From Streptacidiphilus jeojiense (GTDB lineage: Bacteria; Actinomycetota; Actinomycetes; Streptomycetales; Streptomycetaceae), in NCBI RefSeq assembly GCF_000719095.1, contig NZ_JOEH01000028.1, forward strand, positions 1-64,000: DNA of 64,000 nt. Reading direction: 5' to 3'. A program made the position numbers and the translations under genes. Under the pieces are notes generated by a model. That model was not told the origin of the DNA, did no database searches, and was given only the letters and a program-made list of their open reading frames with translations. Below are positions 38,581 to 49,393 of the stretch, piece after piece; position 1 is the first letter of the stretch, and the number at the start of each line of letters is the position of its first letter.

Positions 38581-38594
38581 TGGGAGCGTTCACA
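38581..38594. promoter_or_regulatory. CebR/LacI-type operator candidate upstream of the galactanase gene
   Basis: TGGGAGCGTTCACA differs at two of 14 positions from the CebR box TGGGAGCGCTCCCA known from Streptomyces cellobiose genes. It lies about 190 bp upstream of the GH53 start. No LacI-type gene is in the window. Confidence 0.45.
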
Positions 38595-38783
38595 CCCCAT
38601 AACCACACATAGACCTGCCATTTCAAGAAGCGATGCGGGAACTTGTCCGAGATAGTGCCCGATTTTCCAACAGATTCAAACAACTTTCCCCTTGCCAGCA
38701 CCGGGAGGCCATCCACTACGGTGTGCACGTTCCCACCCCAGTGCCACCCCCACCCCATCCCATCGTCAGAGAGGACGATGTCG

Positions 38784-40364
38784 ATGCCACACCTGTTCCC
38801 GCGACTCACCAGGGCGCTCGCGGTGACCGCCCTGCTCGCGGTCACCCTGCTGGTCGGAGCCCCCGCCACCATCGCCCGGGCGGCGAGCACCGTCACCAAC
38901 GGCGGCTTCGAGACCGACGCCAAGGGCACGGCCACCCCCACCGGTTGGACCACCTACTCGGCCAACGGCACCGCGGCCGCCGCGTACACCGAGGCCGGCG
39001 GCCACAGCGGCAGCTACCGGCTGACCCACTACTCCGCCAGCGCCTACTCGGTGAACACCTATCAGTACCTGAGCGGGCTGACCAACGGGAACTACACGCT
39101 CACCGCCTGGGTGCGCTCCGGCGGCGGCCAGAACTCGGTGTACGTCGGGCTGACCAACTGCGGCGGCACCGACAAGAAGACCTACGTCCCCACCATGGCC
39201 GACGGCAACTGGGTCCGGATCGTGGTCTCCACCACGGTCAGCAACAACCAGTGCACCATCAACCTGGTCTCCGACGCCAAGGCCGGGAACTGGGCCAACT
39301 TCGACGACATCAGCTTCACCTCCGGCTACGCCTCGCTGGCGGTCCGCGGCGGTGACGTCTCCAGCCTGCAGCGCGGCGAGAACCTCGGCGGCGTCTACTA
39401 CAACAGCTCGGGGACCCAGCAGGACCCGCTCACCATCCTGGGCAGCGCCGGGATGAACTACGCCCGGCTGCGGGTCTGGGTGAACCCGGCCGACGGCTTC
39501 GACAACGAGGCCCAACTGCTCGCCATGGCCAAGCAGGTCAAGGCCAAGGGCATGGGGCTGCTGCTGGACCTGCACTACTCCGACACCTGGGCCGACCCGG
39601 GCAAGCAGGCCATCCCGGCGGCCTGGGCCGGCTACACCCTGGCCCAGCTGGAGACCGCGGTCTACAACTACTCCAAGCAGATCACCGCCGACCTGGTGGC
39701 CCAGGGCACCGCCCCGGACATGGTGCAGACCGGCAACGAGATCAACGCCGGGATGCTCTGGACCTACGGCTCCACCTCCAACTGGAGCCAGTTCGCCGCC
39801 CTGCTCAAGTCCGGCATCAGCGGCGTCAAGGCCGCGGACTCCTCGGCGAAGATCATGCTGCACATCGCCAACGGCGCGGCCGACGCCACCGACAAGGCCT
39901 GGTACCAGAACGCGGTGAACTACGGCGTCCCGTTCGACGTCATCGGGCTCTCGTACTACGACTACTGGCACGGCCCGCTGGACCAGTTGCAGACCACCCT
40001 GGACGACCTCGCCGCCACCTTCGGCAAGCCGGTCGTGGTGGCCGAGACCGCCTACCCCTGGACCACGGCCAACGGCGACTCCGAGACCAACTCGGTGACC
40101 GCGACCAACACCACCCTGGACGCCGGGTACCCGGCGACCCCGGCCGGACAGGCGGCCAACTTCCGGGACGTGCTGTCCGTGGTCCAGGCGGTCCCCAACG
40201 GTCTCGGCTGGGGCGCCTTCTACTGGGAGCCGACCTGGACCGTGGTCTCCGGCAACGGTTGGGACCCCACCAACGCGAGCTCCGGTGACGGCTGGGAGAA
40301 CCAGGCCATGTTCGACTTCTCCGACAAGGCCATGTCCGTGGTCAGCGACTACGCCGCGCGCTGA
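38784..40364 (+). CDS. Secreted arabinogalactan endo-beta-1,4-galactanase (GH53)
   Basis: This 526-aa exoenzyme cuts beta-1,4-galactan in plant pectin side chains. A Sec signal peptide (1-33, cleavage after ARA) is followed by a beta-rich carbohydrate-binding-like domain (about 36-180) and the GH53 barrel (about 185-526). The acid/base is E319 (TGNEIN) and the nucleophile E421 (AETAYPW). The ATG at 38784 was chosen because GAGGA lies 8 nt ahead; the ATG at 38778 would leave only 2 nt. The gene stands alone with a strong terminator downstream and a CebR-like site upstream. Confidence 0.93.
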   Translation: MPHLFPRLTRALAVTALLAVTLLVGAPATIARAASTVTNGGFETDAKGTATPTGWTTYSANGTAAAAYTEAGGHSGSYRLTHYSASAYSVNTYQYLSGLTNGNYTLTAWVRSGGGQNSVYVGLTNCGGTDKKTYVPTMADGNWVRIVVSTTVSNNQCTINLVSDAKAGNWANFDDISFTSGYASLAVRGGDVSSLQRGENLGGVYYNSSGTQQDPLTILGSAGMNYARLRVWVNPADGFDNEAQLLAMAKQVKAKGMGLLLDLHYSDTWADPGKQAIPAAWAGYTLAQLETAVYNYSKQITADLVAQGTAPDMVQTGNEINAGMLWTYGSTSNWSQFAALLKSGISGVKAADSSAKIMLHIANGAADATDKAWYQNAVNYGVPFDVIGLSYYDYWHGPLDQLQTTLDDLAATFGKPVVVAETAYPWTTANGDSETNSVTATNTTLDAGYPATPAGQAANFRDVLSVVQAVPNGLGWGAFYWEPTWTVVSGNGWDPTNASSGDGWENQAMFDFSDKAMSVVSDYAAR

Positions 40365-40394
40365 CCCTCCTACCCCCTTCCTCACCTCCCGCCC

Positions 40395-40429
40395 GTCCGG
40401 CAGCGGCCGTATCCCGGCCGCTGCCGGAC
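40395..40429 (+). terminator. Terminator after the galactanase gene
   Basis: A perfect 15-bp stem (40395-40409 with 40415-40429) with loop TATCC lies 31 bp beyond the stop. No T-tract follows. Confidence 0.75.
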
Positions 40430-40510
40430 ACGTTGCGCCCAGTGCAACGGCTGCCTAGGATCCCTGCACACGCCCACGACGGGGCCGCGGGGGACATACG
40501 GGCGGGGCTT

Positions 40511-41260
40511 ATGACACAGACGGTGGACCGGGCACTGGTGATCCTCGCCTCGCTGGCCGAGGGGCCGGCCTCGCTGGAGCAGGCGGCGAACCGGATCGGG
40601 GTGCACAAGTCCACCGCGATGCGGCTGCTGCGCACCCTGGAGGAGCACGGCTTCGTGCACCGCCAGCCGGACTACCGCTACCGCCTCGGCGGCCGGCTGT
40701 TCTCGCTGGCCCAGCTGGCCCTGGAGAGCATCGACGTCCGGGTCGTCGCCGCACCCCACCTGGCGGCCCTCAACGAGCGCTGCGGGCACACCGTGCACCT
40801 CGCCGTCTACGAGGACGGCGAGGTCACCTACGTCGACAAGCTGGAGAGCCGCTACCCGGTGCGGATGTACTCGCGGATCGGCAAGCGGGCCGCGCTGACC
40901 GCCTCGGCGGTGGCCAAGGTGCTGCTGGCCGACCTGCCCGAGGCCCGGCGCCGCGAGGTCGCCGAGGCACTGGAGTTCCCCGCCTACACGGTCCGCTCGA
41001 TCCGTACGCCCGAGGCCCTGCTGGAGGAGCTCGCCCAGGTGCGGGACCAGGGCTGGGCGGTGGACCGCAGCGAGTACGAGGAGACCGTCAACTGCGTGGC
41101 GGTGCCCATCCGCGGCATCGACGGCCGGGTGATCGCGGCCTGCTCGATATCCACCCCGACCGTGGTGGCCCCGATCGGCACCCTGCGCCGGCTGGTGCCG
41201 CAACTGCTGGACACGGCCGAGGCGGTCTCCCTGGAGTACGGCGGACGCACCCGCAGCTAG
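40511..41260 (+). CDS. IclR-family transcriptional regulator
   Basis: This 249-aa protein has an N-terminal winged HTH (about 1-65, with RIGVHKSTAMRLLRTLEEHG) and a C-terminal IclR effector domain (CSISTPTVVAP near the end). The frame is open upstream, but the ATG at 40511 begins at the normal family N-terminus; its ribosome binding site is weak. The target is unknown; neither neighbour shows an obvious shared site. Confidence 0.92.
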   Translation: MTQTVDRALVILASLAEGPASLEQAANRIGVHKSTAMRLLRTLEEHGFVHRQPDYRYRLGGRLFSLAQLALESIDVRVVAAPHLAALNERCGHTVHLAVYEDGEVTYVDKLESRYPVRMYSRIGKRAALTASAVAKVLLADLPEARRREVAEALEFPAYTVRSIRTPEALLEELAQVRDQGWAVDRSEYEETVNCVAVPIRGIDGRVIAACSISTPTVVAPIGTLRRLVPQLLDTAEAVSLEYGGRTRS

Positions 41261-41276
41261 CAGGACCGCCCCGGGC

Positions 41277-41945
41277 TCAGGCCGGGTCGTCCGCCGCGCT
41301 GCTGCCGCTCCCCCGGTGCCAGGCCCTCGGCGCCCGCCAGTCGTAGCGCAGCGCCAGCAGCCGCAGCACGAAGGCGGTCAGCGCGGCCAGGGTGCCGGTG
41401 ACGCCGTCCAGCCGGTCCAGCGCGATCAGCACCGCGACGACGCTCGAACCGACCAGCGCGGGTACCGCGTACAGGGCCCGGTCCCAGCGCAGCAGCGAGG
41501 GCAGCTCATGGGCGAGCAGGTCCCTGGCGACGCCGCCGCCGACCGCGGTGGCCATGCCCAGTGCGATGTCGGCGACCGATCCCAGGCCGAAGTCATGGGC
41601 CTTGGCGGTCCCGGTCACGCAGAACAGCCCGAGGCCGGCCGCGTCCAGCACCTGGATGGTGCGGTTGATCCGCTGCACCTCCGGGTGCAGGAAGAAGACC
41701 ACCAGCGAGGCCACCAGCGGGGTGAAGAAGTAGCCCCTGTTCTCGAAGGCGGCCGGCGGCACCGCGCCGATGATCAGGTCGCGGAACACCCCGCCGCCGA
41801 GCGCGGTGACCTCGGCCAGCACCGCGATGCCGAAGATGTCGAGGTTCTTACGGACCGCCAGAAGGCCACCGGACAGGGCGAAGACGAAGATTCCGACCGT
41901 GTCGAGCACCTGCTGCACGCCCGGAGCGAAGATTTGCGAGGTCAC
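41277..41945 (-). CDS. TRIC/UPF0126 (YicG-like) membrane protein
   Basis: This 222-aa protein has about seven membrane helices arranged as two repeats, each with a Gly-rich G-G-G-x-x-R-D motif (ALGGGVFRDLI and AVGGGVARDLL). That signature is known from prokaryotic trimeric intracellular cation channel homologues, and some members move glycine. The GTG at 41945 was chosen as the start because the family begins close to it; the ribosome binding site is poor. It converges with the IclR gene. Confidence 0.88.
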   Translation of the reverse strand: MTSQIFAPGVQQVLDTVGIFVFALSGGLLAVRKNLDIFGIAVLAEVTALGGGVFRDLIIGAVPPAAFENRGYFFTPLVASLVVFFLHPEVQRINRTIQVLDAAGLGLFCVTGTAKAHDFGLGSVADIALGMATAVGGGVARDLLAHELPSLLRWDRALYAVPALVGSSVVAVLIALDRLDGVTGTLAALTAFVLRLLALRYDWRAPRAWHRGSGSSAADDPA

Positions 41946-42357
41946 AGCCCTAGTTGTACCGGCTCGCCGCGGGTGCGCCGCCGAGCGCCACTCCCGCTTT
42001 GAATGGATCAATTCATTTCAGCCCACGCGTATCAGTTCACACGGCCGAAACTTCTGTCCATCTCACATGGCAGACAGCGGGGCAAAGAAAAAGCAAAATG
42101 CACCACTGGACGGGGTGTCTACCTAAATGCCGAGAAAAGGGACATAGGGCCACGCTCACCGGCCGGTCACAGAACCCCAACCGCCTGCTATTCATGGATA
42201 TTTCGGACATTCGATCATTACGACAGGATCTCGCATGATCTCATTCTGGTCTCAGGGCGGTTCCCGCCCTTGAGGAGCTAAAAACTACTTGCGTAGAGTC
42301 CCCTCACCGCGCAGCGATGAGAAAAACTCTGACCCGAAAACTGGGGATGTCCGCACC
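41946..42357. other. AT-richer intergenic region ahead of the peptide ABC operon
   Basis: This 412-bp gap between divergent genes has much lower GC than its surroundings and no convincing frame. It contains TGAAT-N6-ATTCA (42000-42015), GATCAT-N16-ATGATC (42213-42240), the palindrome GGGCGG-TTC-CCGCCC (42255-42269) and a candidate promoter at 42270-42299. Confidence 0.5.
42270..42299 (+). promoter_or_regulatory. Candidate promoter of the peptide ABC operon
   Basis: TTGAGG (42270-42275) and TAGAGT (42294-42299) are spaced by 18 bp, about 60 bp before the first start codon. A 6-bp palindrome (42255-42269) touches the -35 box and may be an operator. Confidence 0.5.
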
Positions 42358-43404
42358 ATGACCATGCCACCCCATCCGACCGATGCCACTGGCGAGGCAG
42401 CCGCTCTCGTCGAGGACCGGTCGGAAGCAGCCGCCGACGGCAGTGCCATGGCCGCCGCAACCGCCATCGCCGGGCGGTCCCCGGCCCGAGCCGCCTGGAT
42501 GCGCCTGAGGCGCGACAAGGTGAGCCTGGTCGCGCTGACCGTATCGGTGCTCTTCATCCTCGTCGCCGTCGGCGCGCCGCTGCTCAGCTCGCTGGGCGGC
42601 TGGGGACCGATCACCCCGGACAACAACGCGATCAACCCGGACACCGGCAACTACCCGATCGGGTCCTTCGGCGGGATCAGCCTCAACCACCTGCTGGGCG
42701 TCGAGCCGGGCACCGGCTACGACCTGTTCGCCCGGATCATCTACGGCATGCGCACGTCGCTGCTGGTCGGCTTCCTCTCGGCGGTGCTCTCCACCGTCGT
42801 CGGCGTGGTGGTGGGTCTGACGGCCGGTTACTTCGGCGGCTGGATCGACACGCTGCTGTCCCGGATCATGGACGTGATGCTGGCGTTCCCGCAGCTGCTG
42901 TTCATCATCGCGCTGACCCCGGTGATCCAGAACTCGCTGCAGACCAACGAACACGGCGGCACCAACGAGAACCTGCGCCTGCTGGTGCTGGTCCTCAACA
43001 TCTCGGTCTTCGCCTGGGCCTACACCGCCCGACTGGTACGCGGGCAGGTCCTGTCCCTGCGCGAGCGCGAGTTCGTCGACGCCGCCCGGATCATGGGCGC
43101 GGGCTGGCAGCACATCCTCTTCCGCCAGCTGCTGCCGAACATCTGGGCGCCGATCCTGATCTCCTTCGCCCTGGCGGTGCCGGCCAACATCAGCACCGAG
43201 GCCGCCCTCTCCTACCTGGGCGTCGGTGTGGTTCCGCCGGCCCCGGACCTCGGGTCGCTGCTCTCCGACTCGGCCCAGTGGTTCCTGCAGGACCCGACCT
43301 ACCTGTTCATCCCCGGCATCCTGCTGCTGATTCTCGTCCTCGCCCTCAACCTGCTCGGTGACGGCGTCCGGGACGCTCTCGACCCGCGCGCCAACCGCAG
43401 CTGA
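42358..43404 (+). CDS. Oligopeptide-type ABC importer, permease (DppC/OppC-like)
   Basis: This 348-aa permease has an OppC_N segment (about residues 30-80), the binding-protein-dependent transport domain with about six helices and the EAA loop (FVDAARIMGAGWQHIL). The ATG at 42358 has GGGGA about 9 nt ahead. It is unusual in being the first gene of the operon, before the binding protein. Confidence 0.92.
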   Translation: MTMPPHPTDATGEAAALVEDRSEAAADGSAMAAATAIAGRSPARAAWMRLRRDKVSLVALTVSVLFILVAVGAPLLSSLGGWGPITPDNNAINPDTGNYPIGSFGGISLNHLLGVEPGTGYDLFARIIYGMRTSLLVGFLSAVLSTVVGVVVGLTAGYFGGWIDTLLSRIMDVMLAFPQLLFIIALTPVIQNSLQTNEHGGTNENLRLLVLVLNISVFAWAYTARLVRGQVLSLREREFVDAARIMGAGWQHILFRQLLPNIWAPILISFALAVPANISTEAALSYLGVGVVPPAPDLGSLLSDSAQWFLQDPTYLFIPGILLLILVLALNLLGDGVRDALDPRANRS

Positions 43405-43483
43405 CGCGGCACCCATGCTTCGGGCCCGCCTCGCCCCCAGGGGCACGGCCGGGAACGGATCTACTAAACAAGGAGCATTTCTG

Positions 43484-45163
43484 ATGATGCGTAGGACGCG
43501 CTCAGTCGCCCTTCTGGCGTCTGCCACGGCCCTGGTCCTCGGTGTTACCGCCTGTGGCGGTTCCAGCAAGAGCACCAGCTCCTCCGGCTCAGGCGGAGTC
43601 ACCAAGGGCGGCACCCTGACTGTCCTGAACAAGGCGGACTTCGACCACATCGACCCGCAGCGGACCTACACCACCGAGGGTTCCAGCACGGACCTGGAGA
43701 TCATCCGGTCGCTGACCGGTTGGGACGAGTCCTCCGGCACCCCGAAGCTGGTCGGCGACCTCGCCACCGACACCGGCACGCCCAGCAACGACGCCAAGAC
43801 CTGGACCTTCCACCTGCGTACCGGCATCAAGTACCAGGACGGCACCGCGGTCACCGCGCAGGACGTCAAGTACGGCGTGGAGCGTGCCTTCTCGGCCGAC
43901 ATATCCGGCGGTCCGTCCTACGCGCAGAGCCTGCTCGTGGGCGGCGCGGACTACAAGGGCCCGTACACCGGCAAGTCGCTGGACTCGATCCAGACCCCGG
44001 ACGACCACACCATCGTCTTCAACCTGGTGCAGTCCTCCGCGGACTTCAACGAGACCACCGCGATGCCGGGCTGGTCCGCCGTGCCGAAGGCGCACGACAC
44101 CGGCTCCACGTACGACACCCACGTGTGGTCGGACGGTCCCTACCAGATCCAGTCCTACACCAAGAACAAGGAACTTGTTCTGGTCAAGAACAAGTACTGG
44201 GACCAGTCCACGGACGTGATCCGCCAGCAGAACGTCGACGAGATCGACTTCAAGTTCGGCCAGGACGAGGCCGCGATCGACCAGCAGCTGGTCGCCAACA
44301 CCGGCAGCGCGCAGACCTCGATCCAGCAGTGGCCGATCGCCGGTGCCGACCTCGCCAGCATCGCCAACAACAAGTCGGTGCAGGACCGGTACTACAAGAT
44401 CGCCGCCCCCGGCATCAACTACCTGGCGCTGAACACCACCCGGATCACCAACATCAAGGTCCGCCAGGCGATCGAGTACGCCATCGACAAGACCACCGTC
44501 CGCGGTGCCTTCGGCGGCTCGGCCTACGGCGACTACGCCACCACCATGCTGAACCCGGGCATGGGCGGCTACACCCAGTTCAACCTGTACGCCACCGACC
44601 CGAGCGGTGACCTCACCAAGGCCAAGGCGCTGATGGCGGAGGCCGGCAACCCGACCCCGACGCTGTCCCTGGCGGTCGAGGGCGGCGTGACCACGCAGAC
44701 CCACTTCGCCGACGCCGTGAAGGCCTCGCTGGCGAAGATCGGGATCACCGTCAACATCACCCCGATCGACGCGGCGAACTACTTCTCCACCACGTCGAAC
44801 ACCAAGAACCAGTACGACATGACCTGGCAGGACTGGATCGCGGACTGGCCGAACGCCTCGACCGTGCTGCCGACCCTGTTCAACGGCAAGCAGATCACCG
44901 CTTCGCCGCAGTCCAACTGGGACGCCTCGTACCTGAACGTCCCGTCGATCAACGCGGCGCTCCAGGCCGCCACCACGATGACCGACCCGACGGCGCGCAA
45001 CGCCGCCTGGGGCGCCATCGACAAGTCGGTCCTGGCGCAGGCGGCCGTCGTGCCGCTGATGTACATGAACTTCACCGAGCTCTCGGGCTCCAAGGTCGGC
45101 GGCATCATCAAGGACACCGTTCTGGCTGAGCCCAGCCTGGTGCGCGCCTACATCAAGAAGTAG
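43484..45163 (+). CDS. Oligopeptide-type ABC importer, substrate-binding lipoprotein
   Basis: This 559-aa family 5 solute-binding protein has a signal peptide ending in lipobox GVTAC with C24 as the lipidated residue, a Ser/Gly-rich linker and the SBP_bac_5 fold (EIIRSLTGWDE, GTAVTAQDVKYGVERAFS). AGGAG lies 8 nt ahead of the ATG at 43484. The substrate is probably a peptide, but nickel or other ligands are possible. It has its own strong ribosome binding site and a hairpin downstream, which fits its need for excess synthesis. Confidence 0.94.
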   Translation: MMRRTRSVALLASATALVLGVTACGGSSKSTSSSGSGGVTKGGTLTVLNKADFDHIDPQRTYTTEGSSTDLEIIRSLTGWDESSGTPKLVGDLATDTGTPSNDAKTWTFHLRTGIKYQDGTAVTAQDVKYGVERAFSADISGGPSYAQSLLVGGADYKGPYTGKSLDSIQTPDDHTIVFNLVQSSADFNETTAMPGWSAVPKAHDTGSTYDTHVWSDGPYQIQSYTKNKELVLVKNKYWDQSTDVIRQQNVDEIDFKFGQDEAAIDQQLVANTGSAQTSIQQWPIAGADLASIANNKSVQDRYYKIAAPGINYLALNTTRITNIKVRQAIEYAIDKTTVRGAFGGSAYGDYATTMLNPGMGGYTQFNLYATDPSGDLTKAKALMAEAGNPTPTLSLAVEGGVTTQTHFADAVKASLAKIGITVNITPIDAANYFSTTSNTKNQYDMTWQDWIADWPNASTVLPTLFNGKQITASPQSNWDASYLNVPSINAALQAATTMTDPTARNAAWGAIDKSVLAQAAVVPLMYMNFTELSGSKVGGIIKDTVLAEPSLVRAYIKK

Positions 45164-45180
45164 TCCCACCCCGTTCCAAC

Positions 45181-45212
45181 GCCCGGTCGGCGGCCCGCGC
45201 CGCCGACCGGGC
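45181..45212 (+). terminator. Internal hairpin between the binding protein and permease genes
   Basis: A perfect 14-bp G-C stem (45181-45194 with 45199-45212) with a 4-nt loop lies 17 bp after the binding protein stop. No T-tract follows. It may halt part of the transcripts or protect the upstream mRNA, so that the binding protein exceeds the membrane parts. Confidence 0.7.
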
Positions 45213-45274
45213 ACTCCCCGCCGGCCCCAAGCACAAGGGAGGCGGCCCCGGTCCATGCCGGAGCCCAGCACCGC

Positions 45275-46267
45275 ATGCTTCGTTACCTGATTCGGCGCCT
45301 GCTCGCGGCAGCCGTCATCCTGCTGGTGATCAGCATGATCACCTTCTTCATCTTCTTCGCGCTCCCTTCCAACCCTGCTCTGCTGGCCTGCGGCAAGACC
45401 TGCTCACCCTCGCGTCTGCTCGAGATCAAGCACTCACTCGGTCTGGACCAGAGCATCACCACCCAGTACTGGGAGTTCTTCAAGGGCCTGTTCGTCGGCC
45501 GCGACTACGGCGACGCCAGCCTGATCGTCCACTGCCACGCCCCCTGCCTGGGCATCTCGTTCCAGACCGACACCCCGGTGCTGGACACCCTGCTGCAGGA
45601 CTTCCCGGTGGACCTCTCGCTGGCCCTCGGTGCGGCCGTGGTCTTCCTGATCCTCGGCGTCGGCCTCGGCGTCCTCGCGGCCGTACGCAAGGGCAGGGCC
45701 GCCGACAAGATCGCCGTCGGTGCGGCACTGGTCGGCGTCTCACTGCAGATCTACTTCGTCGGTCTGCTGCTGATGTACGTCTTCGTCGACAAGTTCTCCA
45801 TCCTGCCGACCCCCAACTACACGCCGATCACCCAGGATCCGGTCGCCTGGTTCCAGGGGCTGATCCTGCCCTGGGCCACCCTGGTCATCCTGTTCCTCGC
45901 GCTGTACACCCGGCTCAGCCGCTCCTCGATGCTCGAGGTGCTGGGTGAGGACTACATCCGGACCGCGCGGGCCAAGGGGCTGCCGGCCCGGACCGTGATC
46001 ATCAAGCACGGTCTGCGCGCCGCGATCACCCCGATCGTCACCATCTTCGGCATGGACCTCGGCTCGCTGATCGGCGGTTCCGCGGTCATCACCGAGTCGG
46101 TGTTCGGCATCAACGGCATCGGCAAGCTCGCCGTCGACTCCGTCACCAACTCCGACCTGCCGGTGATCCTGGGCACCACGCTCTTCGCCGCGACCTTCAT
46201 CGTCCTCGCCAACGTGGTGGTCGACATGGTGTACGGCATCATCGACCCCCGCGTACGCCTCGCCTGA
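45275..46267 (+). CDS. Oligopeptide-type ABC importer, permease (DppB/OppB-like)
   Basis: This 330-aa permease has six helices and the EAA loop (DYIRTARAKGLPARTVIIKHGL). An N-terminal helix (LRYLIRRLLAAAVILLVISM) is typical. Two cysteine pairs lie in the first outer loop (CGKTC and CHAPC), which is unusual. GGAG lies 11 nt before the ATG. Confidence 0.93.
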   Translation: MLRYLIRRLLAAAVILLVISMITFFIFFALPSNPALLACGKTCSPSRLLEIKHSLGLDQSITTQYWEFFKGLFVGRDYGDASLIVHCHAPCLGISFQTDTPVLDTLLQDFPVDLSLALGAAVVFLILGVGLGVLAAVRKGRAADKIAVGAALVGVSLQIYFVGLLLMYVFVDKFSILPTPNYTPITQDPVAWFQGLILPWATLVILFLALYTRLSRSSMLEVLGEDYIRTARAKGLPARTVIIKHGLRAAITPIVTIFGMDLGSLIGGSAVITESVFGINGIGKLAVDSVTNSDLPVILGTTLFAATFIVLANVVVDMVYGIIDPRVRLA

Positions 46268-46287
46268 CCCGCCCAAGGAAGCTCCCC

Positions 46288-47358
<1,071 letters not shown>

Positions 47359-47384
47359 CGGCGGCGGACGAACAGGAGTTTGGC

Positions 47385-48452
<1,068 letters not shown>

Positions 48453-48468
48453 CCCCGGCCGCCGGCCC

Positions 48469-48518
48469 GCAGCACAAAGGGGGTGCATCCCTCAGACGAT
48501 GCGCCCCCTTTGTGCTGC
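48469..48518. terminator. Bidirectional terminator between the ABC operon and the SseB-like gene
   Basis: A 21-bp stem with one G-U pair (48469-48489 with 48498-48518) and an 8-nt loop lies between convergent stops at 48452 and 48525. It includes AAAGGGGG/CCCCCTTT. Confidence 0.9.
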
Positions 48519-48524
48519 CCGCGC

Positions 48525-49310
48525 CTACCGCTGGTAGTACGGGTATCCGTATCCGCCGCCGCTCGCCGTGCGGTCGAAGAACGGCAGCGCGCGTGCCTGC
48601 AGCCACATCGCCACCGGGTCGTACGGGTCGGACATCGCGACCGTGGACACCGCGACCCCGGCCGGGGCTCCGGGCAGGGCGTGCTGCATCATCAGCCGCA
48701 CCGACTCGACCGCCTGCGGGCCGGAGTCGAAGAGGTCCAGGCCGATCACCAGATAGGGGTCGCCCCAGGCCGGACGGACCCAGGCGCGGCGCAGCGAGCG
48801 CACCGCCGGGGTGCCCTGGGCGGCCTGGTTGAGCAGGGCGTAGAACCGGTCGGCCGCCAGCTGCGGATTGGCCAGCTGCGGATCGTCGATCACCAGCGGT
48901 CCGGCCGGCAGCCGGTCCAGGCCCCCGGCGATCCGGCGCAGGTCGGCCCAGGGCAGCCCGACCCCGCCACCGGGCTGGTGCGGGTTCAGCCACAGCCCCC
49001 AGCGCTCGCGGTAGAGCGCGGCCGCGATGTCCCGGCCGGCGCTGACCTGCCAGGCGCGGCTCCAGCCGCTGGCGGCGAGTTGCTCGGGCGAGGTCACGCA
49101 GGGGGCGTAGCCGAATCCGCCGACCTCCATGTTGCCGTACTGGGCGTCGGGCCGGCCGGGCTCGCCGTGCCACAGCAGCATCCACACCTGGCTCGTGGCC
49201 ACCGCGCCCAGCAGCGCCTCGTAGGTGTCGTAGCGCCCCGGGGACACCTCCCGCAGCGCCTGTTCGACGGCGCTCCCGCCCCCTGGCTCCACCACGACGT
49301 CCTCTCCCAT
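48525..49310 (-). CDS. SseB-related protein
   Basis: This protein of about 261 residues resembles the enhanced-serine-sensitivity SseB family; the middle segment LLWHGEPGRPDAQYGNMEV and the C-terminal GLDLF...AVESVRLMMQ part are similar to actinobacterial members. The C-terminus is Gly/Tyr-rich (GGGYGYPYYQR). The ATG at 49310 has its GGAG too close; a GTG five or six codons later has a better spaced GGAGAGGA, so the start is unsure. It lies 83 bp after the second SseB-like gene on the same strand. Confidence 0.7.
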   Translation of the reverse strand: MGEDVVVEPGGGSAVEQALREVSPGRYDTYEALLGAVATSQVWMLLWHGEPGRPDAQYGNMEVGGFGYAPCVTSPEQLAASGWSRAWQVSAGRDIAAALYRERWGLWLNPHQPGGGVGLPWADLRRIAGGLDRLPAGPLVIDDPQLANPQLAADRFYALLNQAAQGTPAVRSLRRAWVRPAWGDPYLVIGLDLFDSGPQAVESVRLMMQHALPGAPAGVAVSTVAMSDPYDPVAMWLQARALPFFDRTASGGGYGYPYYQR

Positions 49311-49393
49311 GCTCCGCGCTGCTCTGTTCTGCGCTGCTCGGCCCGTGCTGCCGGGCACCCCGGCCCGAACGGTCAGCGGCCCGAACGATCAGC

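Noticed and set aside
43358..43483. Upstream extension of the binding lipoprotein
   Set aside because: The signal peptide and AGGAG fix the start at 43484.
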